Of a DNA stretch of 64,000 nucleotides, positions 23,043 to 35,100 are shown piece by piece. The stretch lies in assembly GCA_950097015.1 (NCBI GenBank), contig CATNEN010000038.1:34186501-34250500 (forward strand). The letters are read 5' to 3'. The translations under genes and the position numbers were made by a program. The DNA is from Macrostomum hystrix. Lineage: Eukaryota > Platyhelminthes > Macrostomidae. Under the pieces are notes generated by a model that did no database searches, was not told where the DNA came from, and worked only from the letters and a program-made list of their open reading frames with translations. Within the stretch, counting starts at the first letter, position 1. Each line of letters opens with the position of its first letter.

Positions 23043-24418
23043 TACAAGTTGTACTTTCAGGCTTGTGATTTTAAACTGGCTCTTCATTTACCGGCGAAAA
23101 GCTAAAGTAAAACAAAAATTCAAACAATCACTAAAACTCTTTCATAAACATCTACTAAAAAGGAAAAATATCATTAAATGAACTGAGTTCTCGCTAAAAT
23201 TTGTTAATTTGAGGCGTGAGAAAAATTTGCTGTGAGAAAAAGGCAAGAAGAAGATCTTCTTCTAGTGGTCCTTGGAAAAAGTCTGCAAGCAGAAAAGCAA
23301 TTAAAAGATTATTGTCTAAGAGTTTTATATCGAATGGCAATAGACTGACAAGTGATATGGAGTAAATAAAACGACCACCGTTGAATACTATACTTCAGTG
23401 GTCCTTGAGTAAATAGAGAGGTATAATGTAGTCCTTCGATTTTAATAACAACTATTCTGTATTTAATTAGCTCGTCAGTTTTAGCTGTCTTAACCTGGCT
23501 ATACATTTTTTTTCAATTTTACCTGATCCTAAAATAAAGAGGATTAGCATAATTACTGGCGCTTAATTTTTCATTCTGCAGATCGATTCCAACTTCCCCA
23601 ACGGCTAGATTCCTTATTTTCCCTTAATGTTCCCAGCTTCTTGTCTTCCAGGATTAAGTTTCATTTCCGCAATTCATTATCGAGTTGCCGATTCTGTTAA
23701 GACAGTGGAGGAATTTATTTGATTGGATTACAGTTAACGATTGCCCAAAATATTTTTACTTACTGCACGCTTCGTACCCGGCCTGTTGGAACTCTAGGCT
23801 GAGCTAGGCACTACCGCCAATCCTCATCCCGGGAGCTTCCGCGCTGCCGATAATTCGAGCCACAGCCACTTGGGCGAACTCCACACCTTGGGCGCCTCTT
23901 TGACTGATCAAAGCAAAAAACTTTGGGCAGGTAAACAGTTCCGTACCACTATAATAATATCAGCCAACGGAATCAGTTTTTCCACACTTGCAATGGAAAC
24001 AGCCAGCTATGGGTAATATAGTGATGGGATCTGGGAGAAGATTCAGAGATCTGGGAAAGTGAATGATAGCTGGGAAATATGGGTTGGGAAAGAATATGGG
24101 ATCTCAGAATTAAAAGGGATCTGCAAATACTATATATCTATGGGAAAGATGGGATCAAGGGTATAGGAGGATTGAATGTCGAAGATAAGATAAAATTGTC
24201 ATATATACTAAATTCTGAATTGATATTTCTTGCTTACTTAGTTATTCAGAATTTATTGACTTGTTTTTTTGATTCCTCTTATCTGCAGCTTACACTACTA
24301 TTGTAGTCACCACAGCAAAGCTGGTTCGAATCGAATCAAAGCTTCATCCGGTTGCTTCTAAACAACACTCTGAAAGAATGTCCACATGCGTGTCTAATAT
24401 ATAAGACTCAAAGTCTGC
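23043..24418. other. Intergenic, no gene
   Basis: AT-rich with a GC-richer patch at 23770-23900. At 24020-24180 there is loose GGGATCTGGGA/ATGGGA repetition. The end may hold the 3' UTR of the minus-strand gene at 24419. Confidence 0.45.
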
Positions 24419-25746
24419 TCAAACATCGGCACTCCAGCGCAGTAGCTCCGGGCACTCGTCCAGCAGCTGCCGAGCCGTATCGCCGAAGAGCAGGCCAGTC
24501 AGCAGCAGGCTTCCATCTGAACCATCGTCTGTCATCGCCAGGACAGTCATGGAAACCTTGCTATCGACAGCCCGGACCATCAGGTGGCCGCCTGGTCGCA
24601 CGCGATGCGCCTCGCCTCCATCGCTGTCCAACACAGCTGCCCGGCCTCCGCTGAGGACGAACAGCAAACCCCGCAGCTCGTGCCCCGGTCGAACAATCGG
24701 CTGCCGGTGAGCGAACTGCCGCAGCCTCAGACTGATTGCGAGCTCTGCCAGCCGCCGGTCGGAAAGCGTTGAAAGCGCCGGCGACTTGGCCAGACTGTGG
24801 ACGATCTCTCGCCTCCTCCTGCGCAGCGTCGGCACCACGAAGCTCCGGTCAAGGATCCACAGCGAGCCGGGCGATAGAGGCTTCAAAGCCACCGTCCGCT
24901 GGGCCGCGGATTCTAGTTGACTGGCGAAGCCCACAGGGCCGCCGTCACGAAACTGGTGCACGATTTGCGTTGAGCCGAACTGGTCGGATAACTCGATGCT
25001 CACCTGGAAGCTGCCGCTGCTGATCACCAGAATGCCGTCGCTTGGATCGATGTACTCTCCTATAGTTTATCAAGGGTTGATTGGCAGACCAGTTGACTTG
25101 CACCAAGTTCCCTGAGTTCTTTCCGCGGGGCAAGGCCACATTCAGGTCTTGAGGTCCAACCCCTCACGCACAGTGAGAGTGTATACAGTGCCTGACGATG
25201 AGAAAGTCAGGGCAGATGTACACACCTATTTTCGAGTGTGTTTAGGAGTCAGAGGAATGCAGAACCGTCTATTATAGCTGCCACCAACTGTTGTGCCAGT
25301 GCCCAGAGCCCTCCTGTAAATATTATTATTGCTATTAATTGGAACAGTTATCAGTTGCAAGAACTTGCCCGGTCTACCGATTTTTTTCTTTCGGCCTCAC
25401 CTAGTCGAACAGGTTTTTCATTCATTGTGTCAGCCGCTTTTTCAAAGTGCCTTTCCGTGAAGACGCCCAAACAGGGGATGCTTTTGAGAGCTTTTAGTAG
25501 ATAACGTCGAACTTCGGGAGACTTCCTATGGTAGGGCTGAATGATATTTGAGTTGAATGGTTAGTCAAACAATAAAAGGAATTTAACTCGTACATGTTAC
25601 AGCATATAATGAGCCCAGTATCTCACCAAGTGCTCTAACTCGCTGTTCTCATCGACGCCTAGACTACTCAAAAGTTCAGTCAGGGTTTTGCCGATTAGCT
25701 GGCGACAGTTGCGAATCACGGACGAAGCAGATAGCTGATGCGCCAT
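24419..25746 (-). CDS. PKG-like tandem cyclic-nucleotide-binding-domain protein without kinase
   Basis: Three exons: 25627-25746 (ATG, donor GTGAGA), 25401-25536 (acceptor ATTCAG, donor GTGAGG) and 24419-25059 (acceptor AACTATAG), in continuous phase, 298 residues. The order resembles the regulatory half of cGMP-dependent kinase: helical lead, SPEVRRYLLKALKSIP before domain A, strand motif GEYIDPSDGILVISSGSFQV, the hinge LWILDRSFVVPTLRRRRREIV (PKG has LW.ID...F...M.R), then domain B with LRQFAHRQPIVRPG and LLFVLSGGRAAVLD. Both phosphate-binding cassettes are degenerate: the FGE-L-A-L...R-T/A signature is absent. The protein stops about where PKG's kinase domain would begin. A kinase-less, possibly ligand-independent relative or a decayed copy are both possible; the frame is intact, which favours function. 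Only 641 bp separate the large exon's ends and the introns are short. Confidence 0.72.
25140..25330 (-). repeat. Dispersed SINE-like repeat, family 2, copy 1 (diverged)
   Basis: It shares an ACAGTGAGAGTGTA core, a 'GTGTGTTTAGGAGTC' block and CAACCC flanks with sequences at 36880-36985, 51530-51605 and 58555-58695. It lies just upstream of exon 3 within intron 2 of the cNBD gene. The family has no obvious tRNA head here. Orientation assigned arbitrarily. Confidence 0.5.
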
Positions 25747-26245
25747 TGTACCGAATCGCGACTCGCGAGGTTGTTTTTGGTCGAAAAAGCAACTGAGGCA
25801 TCGCCTTCATATATATCGACGTCGTATAAAGAGGTTTGTCTACCTGCAGCTTTAAAAAACGATTGTGGAGCAATTTTCGCTAAATCGGCTGAGAAAATTG
25901 TTGGGCACCCAATTTCGTCTTTACACAGCATCCTTTTGTAGGAACAGTAATTATACCGCCGTGGTCAAAAGCGTGACTATTTACGACCGTTTTGTTTAAC
26001 TAATATTAAAGTATACAAAATCGGGATTGGGGCCGTAAATTGGACTGACTGATTTTACACATTTTGTCTCCAAATGAGAGCGTGGCTATTGAAATCGCTG
26101 TCAAATCGTTTCAAAAAAAGCTGATGTAATTGGTCTAGAAATTTCTGCCATACAAGTATTCTATCTTAGTGTAAAGTATATCTTATTTATCTACCATATC
26201 AACTTCGTCATGTTATGCATGCTGAATACTGGGTGAATTGTAAAG
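25747..26245. other. Intergenic upstream of the cNBD gene
   Basis: No gene recognised. The region probably includes the promoter of the minus-strand gene that starts at 25746. Confidence 0.4.
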
Positions 26246-26247
26246 AT

Positions 26248-28370
26248 TAAAGTTGGCTTCTGAGGACTAGAGTAGGCAGTTTCTGAGGATTAGAGTAGGC
26301 AGTCTCTGAGGATTAGAGTAGGCAGTCTCTGAGGATTAGAGTAGGCAGTTTCTGAGGATTAGAGTAGGCAGTTTCTGAGGATTAGAGTAGGCAGTCTCTG
26401 AGGATTAGAGTAGGCAGTCTCTGAGGATTAGAGTAGGCAGTTTCTGATGATTAGAGTAGGCAGTCTCTGAGGATTAGAGTAGGCAGTCTCTGAGGATTAG
26501 AGTAGGCAGTTTCTGAGGATTAGAGTAGGCAGTCTCTGATGATTAGAGTAGGCAGTTTCTGAGGATTAGAGTAGGCAGTTTCTGAGGATTAGAGTAGGCA
26601 GTTTCTGAGGATTAGAGTAGGCAGTCTCTGAGGACTAGAGTAGGCAGTTTCTGAGGATTAGAGTAGGCAGTCTCTGAGGATTAGAGTAGGCAGTTTCTGA
26701 GGATTAGAGTAGGCAGTTTCTGAGGATTAGAGTAGGCAGTTTCTGAGGATTAGAGTAGGCAGTCTCTGAGGATTAGAGTAGGCAGTCTCTGAGGATTAGA
26801 GTAGGCAGTTTCTGATGATTAGAGTAGGCAGTTTCTGATGATTAGAGTAGGCAGTTTCCGAGGATTAGAGTAGGCAGTTTCTGAGGATTAGAGTAGGCAG
26901 TCTCTGAGGATTAGAGTAGGCAGTTTCTGAGGATTAGAGTAGGCAGTTTCTGAGGATTAGAGTAGGCAGTTTCTGATGATTAGAGTAGGCAGTTTCCGAG
27001 GATTAGAGTAGGCAGTTTCTGATGATTAGAGTGTTGTGACAAAGCCGGATCGCGTCAGGAGACTTGATCAGTCCGTCCCTATGGCGCAGTTCAGTCCCAG
27101 CCAGACCCGCAAATGAGTGACAAAAAGGCCAAAGTTACTCACTTAACAGTTTCTTAGACTGCAACTTTAACTGTGCGGTGGTCGCCGATGGGGGACTCGT
27201 TCGGTACTACCTTAAGGTACAATCTTAATTAGTCTCAGATTCGGTTGGAGGGTTAGGGTTGAGCAAACGGTCGAAGGAGCCCCTCACCGGCGCCACTCCA
27301 ATATATATTTTAGGCTGGCCGGACTAAGCCGCGGGTATCGCTACCCCGGGCCCACCCGGCCACCCACACAACCAGTTTAGAAGATAACAGCGAGAAGGCT
27401 GCTGATTGGCCGGCGCGCGAGAGAGGCGGCCCGGACCAATCAGCAGCTGCGCGAGCATGGTAACACTTGGGGTTTTAAAGGTAGTCACGCAAGCGGGAGG
27501 GTGGGGCGATAACAGGCTGGGGGGCCGCATTGAGAGGGGTGGGGCAACTAGCCAAGCCAGCGAGCCCCGACAGACTGGGGTGAGTGGAGCATGAACAGCC
27601 GAGGAGGGAAAGTACAGTGCCCAGTGCGCCAATCAACTGCAAGCCTGAGATCGCTAAGCAGTGAAAGTACAACACGGCACAACAAGAGTAGGCAGTCTCT
27701 GAGGATTAGAGTAGGCAGTCTCTGAGGATTAGAGTAGGCAGTCTCTGAGGATTAGAGTAGGCAGTCTCTGATGATTAGAGTAGGCAGTCTCTGAGGATTA
27801 GAGTAGGCAGTCTCTGAGGATTAGAGTAGGCAGTCTCTGAGGATTAGAGTAGGCAGTTTCTGATGATTAGAGTAGGCAGTCTCTGAGGATTAGAGTAGGC
27901 AGTTTCTGATGATTAGAGTAGGCAGTCTCTGAGGATTAGAGTAGGCAGTTTCTGAGGATTAGAGTAGGCAGTTTCTGAGGATTAGAGTAGGCAGTTTCTG
28001 AGGATTAGAGTAGGCAGTTTCTGATGATTAGAGTAGGCAGTTTCTGATGATTAGAGTAGGCAGTTTCTGAGGATTAGACTAGGCAGTCTCTGAGGATTAG
28101 AGTAGGCAGTCTCTGAGGATTAGAGTAGGCAGTTTCTGATGATTAGAGTAGGCAGTCTCTGAGTATTAGAGTAGGCAGTTTCTGATGATTAGAGTAGGCA
28201 GTCTCTGAGGATTAGAGTAGGCAGTTTCTGAGGATTAGAGTAGGCAGTTTCTGAGGATTAGAGTAGGCAGTTTCTGATGATTAGAGTAGGCAGTCTCTGA
28301 GGATTAGAGTAGGCAGTTTCTGATGATTAGAGTAGGCAGTCTCTGATTATTAGAGTATGCAGTTTCTGGG
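26248..28370. repeat. 23-bp minisatellite split by an LTR
   Basis: A 23-bp unit (GAGGATTAGAGTAGGCAGTT plus TCT) is repeated about 34 times at 26248-27031 and about 30 times at 27685-28370, with GATGATT and CTCTGA variants. The 653-bp insertion at 27032-27684 interrupts it in mid-unit. Confidence 0.95.
27028..27688. mobile_element. Solo LTR inserted in a minisatellite
   Basis: The body is 27032-27684 (653 bp), with ends TGTTGTGAC...GGCACAACA, i.e. canonical TG...CA with inverted TGTTGTG/CACAACA. A 4-bp duplication AGAG is at 27028-27031 and 27685-27688. The interior is GC-rich with CCAATCA/TGATTGG motifs and a TATATATTT near 27301, as in retroviral-type promoters. No internal region or second LTR is present, so this is a recombination product. 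Orientation is uncertain; no retroviral genes are present. Confidence 0.8.
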
Positions 28371-29129
28371 TAGATAAGTTATGAGTTTTCTCCACCTGTC
28401 AAATTCACCCACCTCTGGCTTTTTTGGTTTTTCAAGGTGCCACCCACCTCCCTCCAATTTCCTTTGTTCTCCGCCCATAAATCATTCCCACCTGCCAACG
28501 CGCACCTCCCTCCCTCCCTCCCTATATTTCTGATGTCTTCTATCTTCCCTATCTTCGTTATAGCAATATATCAAAACTTGTCATTTTAAATTCTTAGTTT
28601 TTTACGTCATAAATCATCTGGCAACTTATAACTGTCATCTTTTGGATCCTAAATCATCCTATGCACCCAGCCCACTCCCTTCCCAACCAATCACCGTCCG
28701 GCCGGCGGAGCACGTGATACGATTGTCTGTCAAGGTCGGGCTGATCAGGCGATCACGGCGTGTGTGCGTGACTTTGGCTGAAAAAAAAGAGGTGGTGCGG
28801 CGGCATTTCGGACAACCTTGATCTCGAACCTTCTGGGATCTTTCTGATAGCTGAACCTTCTTCGAAGCGTTCTTCAGGCCATCTTTTGCCGTTCTACGTC
28901 TTGCCTGCTCTGAACCGTTCCGGTCGCTGAATCACCCGTTCCTGCACCTCGCCAGTGCCTGGACCCGTTTGAGTAACATCTGCATTTGGTTGAGACCTCG
29001 TCTTTCGCCTTTCGGCCTGACCATCTGAAGCCGTCCTCTGAACACCTGAGGCCTACGAGCGTACATTGTAGGACAGCGCGTCGTCCCGTCGATGCCGCGC
29101 CGCAGCCGCACCTGACCTGAAAGCGCCGC
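28371..29129. other. Promoter/5' UTR region of the ARM-TIR gene (inferred)
   Basis: Base composition rises toward the first coding exon. A CT-rich tract with CCTCCCTCCCTCCC lies at 28506-28520, and CACGTG at 28711. No ORF is convincing. Inferred to contain the transcription start of the gene whose first ATG is at 29130. Confidence 0.4.
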
Positions 29130-32100
29130 ATGCTCCGTTGCCGGATCGGTGAGTCCAACCTAATCTTGCCCTTAAGGTATTGAGGATTTTCTTAAGTGCG
29201 CCGATTTATTAATTTACGCTCCCTCTATCTCTATCTTAATTTCACCTTAGCATTACATATTTTATGTGTTTAAACATCAATAACTATTAGAATTCGTTGA
29301 ATCTAAATGAATCTTTAAAGTTTAAAAAATCTAAACTTTTAAATTTAGAAGCAAAAACTTTGACTTCTCTTTGCCATGTGAATATGGCAAAGCGCGCATA
29401 AATTTGTGCGTTACAGCAGAGCCGAAGAATGAGAGCATATGAACTGATCAGAAGGGGCTAAATCTAACACACAGAGCCGAAGCCCATCGATAAGAGATAG
29501 ATAGCTTGATCGCTTTATGATCCAAGTGCCAAATCTCTAATATTAATACTGTATGTGACACTAATGTAAAGTGCTCTTAAGGTTCAGATTAGTCTTGCAA
29601 ACCAGATCACATGGAAGTGGATCCTTAACCTGTACTTGCATGGTTGGGGCCTGGCGATTAGAAGTAAATCCAAGTAAGAGCGTATAGCTAGGCGTTCTCG
29701 ACCTTGGGTCGGTCCCTCTGTAGTAGCTAGTAGTACGGAGGGACCCATATATCGGCTGTTTCTATGTATATACGCATATACATATATGCACCAAGGACCA
29801 CTAGGACTAGTACTCCTAGTGGTATTTGATATGTACATGTATAATATACATTATATATTTATATTAACTCGAGTCGTCCTTGCGAATGTGTACTCGTAAA
29901 CAGTCAATATAATACACATTTGCGCGGTGATAAGTTAAGCAGTTTAACAACGGTGTCGTTGTGTTTAATGTAAAAATGCTAAAATATTTAGAACAATAAA
30001 AGCGACAAATAAGCATTTTCTATTTGTGTGAAAAATGTTACAAAAGCTCATAACAAAAAAGTAGCAATTCATTTGTACTAGAGACGTTTCAATGCTTTAA
30101 ATTCAACGATGAATCCAGCACTTTATAAATTATAAAAGTTATCGTGTTTTTTAGGTTGTCTTAAATATAATATTACTCACAAATCTATCTTAAATCTTTT
30201 GATATTTCAACTACAAGGCTAGGAGTTTTAAACTTTTCTGATCGATTGTTATTAAAAAGTCAATTGAATAGCAATTTTGTGTTTCTTTCTCATATTAGGT
30301 AAAAATTGGTTCCCTTAAGATTGAAACATTAATATTCAACTTTTTCTTAACTGTACAGCAGAAAACGGAGTCGGCGAAACGTATATGTTTTTGTTATAAT
30401 ATCCATAGTACATTAAAGCTCACATTCTCCTATTGTATAACTCTGCTGTTTTATATTTGTTTTATACAACTCTGCAAGCAAAAATGTAAAATTAAAATGC
30501 TACTCTTTTTCTTATTTATGTGCTATAAATAGTAAACATCAATAGGTAACTTCTAATGAATTATATTAATTTTCTTAAGCGTAAGAGTTGCATAATTTCA
30601 TTTGATTCATGCCTCTTCTATTTTTCAAGTGAAGTGTAATTGCTTTTTATTTTACCCAGGTTCTTGTTAGTCAGAACCGAAACTTCTTTTTAATATTAGC
30701 TATAAATGCTTAAGCTTAACACATTTTTATGAGAACTAGAACGTTGAGTAAGTATAAGTGTTGAACTTTAATGTATCATTTTAGCTCCATAAAAAGCAAA
30801 TTTCAATATATTCAAGAAAATATAGTTTTTTCTTCAAAGCAGAACACACTCACATTGCAGGCAGGGCCAGAATTACAAAACTGATGAAGCGAAATATCCA
30901 GAGAAAACCTTTCTCAGAGTTTCTAAGCGCCTTAATGGCCAAGGCTGACAGTTTGTTGCAGAAATTTCACTCCGAACTGAAATGCCTTACCGGCCCGTCG
31001 GATATTGGCCGTCTGTTGCCTTTTGTTAAACAAGTGTACACTCTCAGCTGCAGCCATCTTGACAATCAGCTCAGCGAGCAGCAGCTCACTGAATACTTTA
31101 ACGAGATTGGCAATCGGTTTGCGACCAACACGGCCCTGCTAAAGGATCTTTGCCGACTGTGCATTGAAGTCTTCAGGGCTCACTCTGATGACTGCTTCGT
31201 GCCGCCCTCGGATAAAATGAAAGCCGAATTCGACCAGCATTTCGAGGTGTTTAACTCAGTGCTGAAAATCTTTCATAACTTCACTGACGCCAGCGTTGAG
31301 TTCTGCTTGGCATTGTCGCGCATAGAGTCACTGTACAAGGAGTGCGCCAAACCCCTTCTGATTGGCTGGGTCAATCAGCACGCGTCGGTTACACCTTGCC
31401 GCCTAGTCGTCAATTCTGTTCTAGGCTTTGTTGGCAATCAGTTCTTCAAAGATAATTCACAAATCTACAACAATTTGGCGTCTATGGAGCTGGTTGAAAC
31501 TGTGATGCCCTACCTGAATAGCCCGGTGCTCAATATTAAAGTTCTGGCTCTGTTTCTTATAGCATTCGCCTTGGACGAGAGCCAGGTGAGAGGGTGAGAA
31601 TGTGAGAATGATGAGAATGATGAGAATGATGAGAATGTGAGAAGGTGAGAAGGTGAGAATGTGAGAGGGTAAAAATGTGAGAGGGTAAAAATGTGAGAGG
31701 GTGAGAATGTGAGAGGGTATAAATGTGAGAGGGTAAAAATGTGAGAGGGTAAAAATGTGAGAGGGTGAGAATGTGAGAGGGTAAAAATGTGAGAATGTGA
31801 GAGGGTGAGAATGATGAGAATGGGAGAGGGTGAGAATGTGAGTGGGTGAGAGGGTGAGAATGATGAGAATGGGAGAGGGTGAGAATGATGAGAATGGAAG
31901 AGGGTGAGAGGGTGAGAATGTGAGTGGGTGAGAGGGTGAGAATGATGAGAATGGGAGAGGGTGAGAATGTGAGAAGGTGAGAATGTGAGAATTTGAGAAT
32001 GATGAGAATGTGAGAATGATAAGAATGTGAGAATGATGAGAATGTGAGAATGATGAGAATGTGAAAATGATGAGAATGTGAAAAGGTGAGAATGTGACAA

Positions 32101-35100
32101 TGATGAGAATGTGAGAATGTGAGAATGTGAGAATGATGAGAATGTGAGAATGTGAGAATGTGAGAATTTGAGAGGTCGAGAATGTGAGAGGGCGAGAATG
32201 TGAGAGGGCGAGAATGTGAGAATGATGAGAATGTGAAAAGGTGAGAATGTGAGAATGATGAGAATGTGAGAATGTGAGAATGTGAGAATGTGAGAGGGCG
32301 AGAATGTGAGAGGGCGAGAATGTGAGAATGATGAGAATGTGAAAAGGTGAGAATGTGAGAATGATGAGAATGTGAGAATGTGAGAATGTGAGAATGTGAG
32401 AGGGCGAGAATGTGAGAGGGCGAGAATGTGAGAATAATGAGAATGTGAAAATGATGAGAATGTGACAATGATGAGAATGTGAGAATGTGAGAATGATGAG
32501 AATGTGAGAATGTGAGAATGTGAGAATTTGAGAGGTCGAGAATGTGAGAGGGCGAGAATGTGAGAGGGCGAGAATGTGAGAGGGCGAGAATGTGAGAATG
32601 ATGAGAATGTGAAAAGGTGAGAATGTGAGAATGATGAGAATGTGAGAATGTGAGAATGTGAGAATGTGAGAGGGCGAGAATGTGAGAGGGCGAGAATGTG
32701 AGAATGATGAGAATGTGAAAAGGTGAGAATGTGAGAATGATGAGAATGTGAGAATGTGAGAATGTGAGAATGTGAGAGGGCGAGAATGTGAGAGGGCGAG
32801 AATGTGAGAATAATGAGAATGTGAAAATGATGAGAATGTGAAAATGATGAGAATGTGAAAAGGTGAGAATGTGAGAATGATGAGAATGTGAGAATGTGAG
32901 AATGTGAGAATGTGAGAGGTCGAGAATGTGAGAGGGCGAGAATGTGAGAGGGCGAGAATGTGAGAGGGCGAGAATGTGAGAGGGCGAGAATGTGAGAGGG
33001 TGAGAATGTGAGAGGTCGAGAATGTGAGAGGTCGAGAATGTGAGAGGGTGAGAATGTGAGAATGATGAGAATGTGAGAATGTGAGAATGTGAGAATGTGA
33101 GAGGTCGAGAATGTGAGAGGGCGAGAATGTGAGAGGGTGAGAATGTGGGCAGGTGAGAATGAAAGAGCTAGTGAGACTGATTATGAGAGTTTAGAAGTGT
33201 GCCAAAGCAAGTTCAAGCTGCTTGAACAGTTAATTGTTTAATTGGGAGAATTTATACCTAACATTCTGGCAGTGGAAACAACAGTTGTGATAATGAAGCT
33301 TATTGGTAAATTAAAATCGTGAAATTACGAGTATTTTAGGCAAATCTGTACGAGAGCGCCACCCCAGTCATGCAATTCCTTGTCGACAAACTGAGCGAGG
33401 CGACTAAATCGGCGAATCGAACCTGCTTCGTCAGCCTACAGGACGCCGATTACCAGACCTATCACGCTATCGAACTGGCCAAGTGCATTAACCGACTGGC
33501 GTTGAACGAAGTCAACAAGAAGCTGCTGGTTGGCTTCGGCCTGCTGCCCGTGCTGCGAGCCATGATTGACAGCGGAGCCGAGGACGAAGTAGCAGCCAGC
33601 TTGGACATTCTGTTCACTCTGAGCTTCAGGTCTGCTTTGGGATTTTATTTGGAATGGGGATCACGATTCAGTAATGTGACCTTACATACAGAGCGGGGAT
33701 CTGAATTCACAATGGGGATCTGAGTTCACAATGGGGATCTGAATTCACAATGGGGATCTGAATTCACAATGGGGATCTGAATTCACAGTGGGGATCTGAA
33801 TTCACAATGGGGATCTGAATTCACAATGGGGATCTGAATTCACAATGGGGATCTGAATTCACAGTGGGGATCTGAATTCACAATGCGGATCTGGATTCGA
33901 GGATATGGTAATCTGGTTTCGAGGATATGTCGATATGAATTCGAGGATATGGGGATCTGAATTCGAGGATATGGGGATCTGGATTCGAGGATATGGGGAT
34001 CTGGATTCGAGGATATGGCGATCTGAATTCGAGGATATGGGGATCTGGATTCGAGGATATGGGGATCTGGATTCGAGGATATGGGAATCTGAATTCGAGG
34101 ATGAGGATCTGGATTTATTGATCCCCATTCAAACTACAAAATTCTAGAGAGGAGAACCGCGAGATTATCAGGGATCAGTTCTCGGAGACTCTGCACCGGC
34201 TCTACTCCAGTGAAGAATCAACACGACTCACCCGCCGATTGTGGCGCAGCTACGGACCAATGCAGGGCCTGAGCATGAACCTGGGCGGCTTAGAGAAGCA
34301 GAAGCAACTGAAATCGGAGCAAATTAGCGAGAAAGACCAGCTGATGCCGCATGTCATGTTAAGCTATCAGCACGAGAACAAACCCCTGGCTGTACAAATC
34401 AAAGATGCATTGAGTCGGAACAATGTCCAGGTGGGTTTCTGGGATTGACTAAAGTTGAGACTCTGATCTCTTATTTTAATTTGAGACGCGGGAAGATGAA
34501 ATACAGAAGAGATGAGACACGATAGAGATAAGACAGGGGAGAGATGAGACAGGGGAGAGATGAGGCACGGGATAGATGAGGTACGGGATAGATGAGACAC
34601 GATAGAGATGAGACAGGGGAAAGATCAGACAGGGAGAGATCAGACAGGGGAGAGATGAGACACGATAGAGATGAGACAGGGGAGAGATGAGACAGGGGAG
34701 AGATGAGACAGGGGAGAGATGAGACAGGGGAGAAATGAGACACGATAGAGATGAGATAGGGGAGAGACAGGACACAGGAGAGATGCGACACGATAGAGAT
34801 GAGACACGGGTGAGACACGATAAAGCTATGGCAGGGGAGACATGTGAAACTACGAGTAGAAGTTTAGTTAGACAACAACAGCATTAGAGAGCGCTTATCG
34901 TTGACGTGGTATTTTTAATAGTTAAGTTCGAAAAATCCCAAATCTTTTCGGTTGAATCTGCAGGTTTGGATTGATTACGAAAGAATGCAGGGCAGCGATG
35001 GCGGATCCACGCTGGGCCTCATGGCTGACGGTGTGGAGGGCTGCTACGCATTCCTGATGTGCATGAGCCGCACCTACAAGGAGTCCAACAATTGCCGGCT

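Noticed and set aside
26248-28370. CRISPR-like array of 23-bp repeats
   Set aside because: Units are directly adjacent with no unique spacers, and the DNA is from an animal.
31510-32468. Ser/His/Leu-rich 196- and 303-residue minus-strand frames
   Set aside because: Translations of the GAGAATGTGA array opposite to the ARM-TIR gene; low complexity, overlapping the exon 2 donor.
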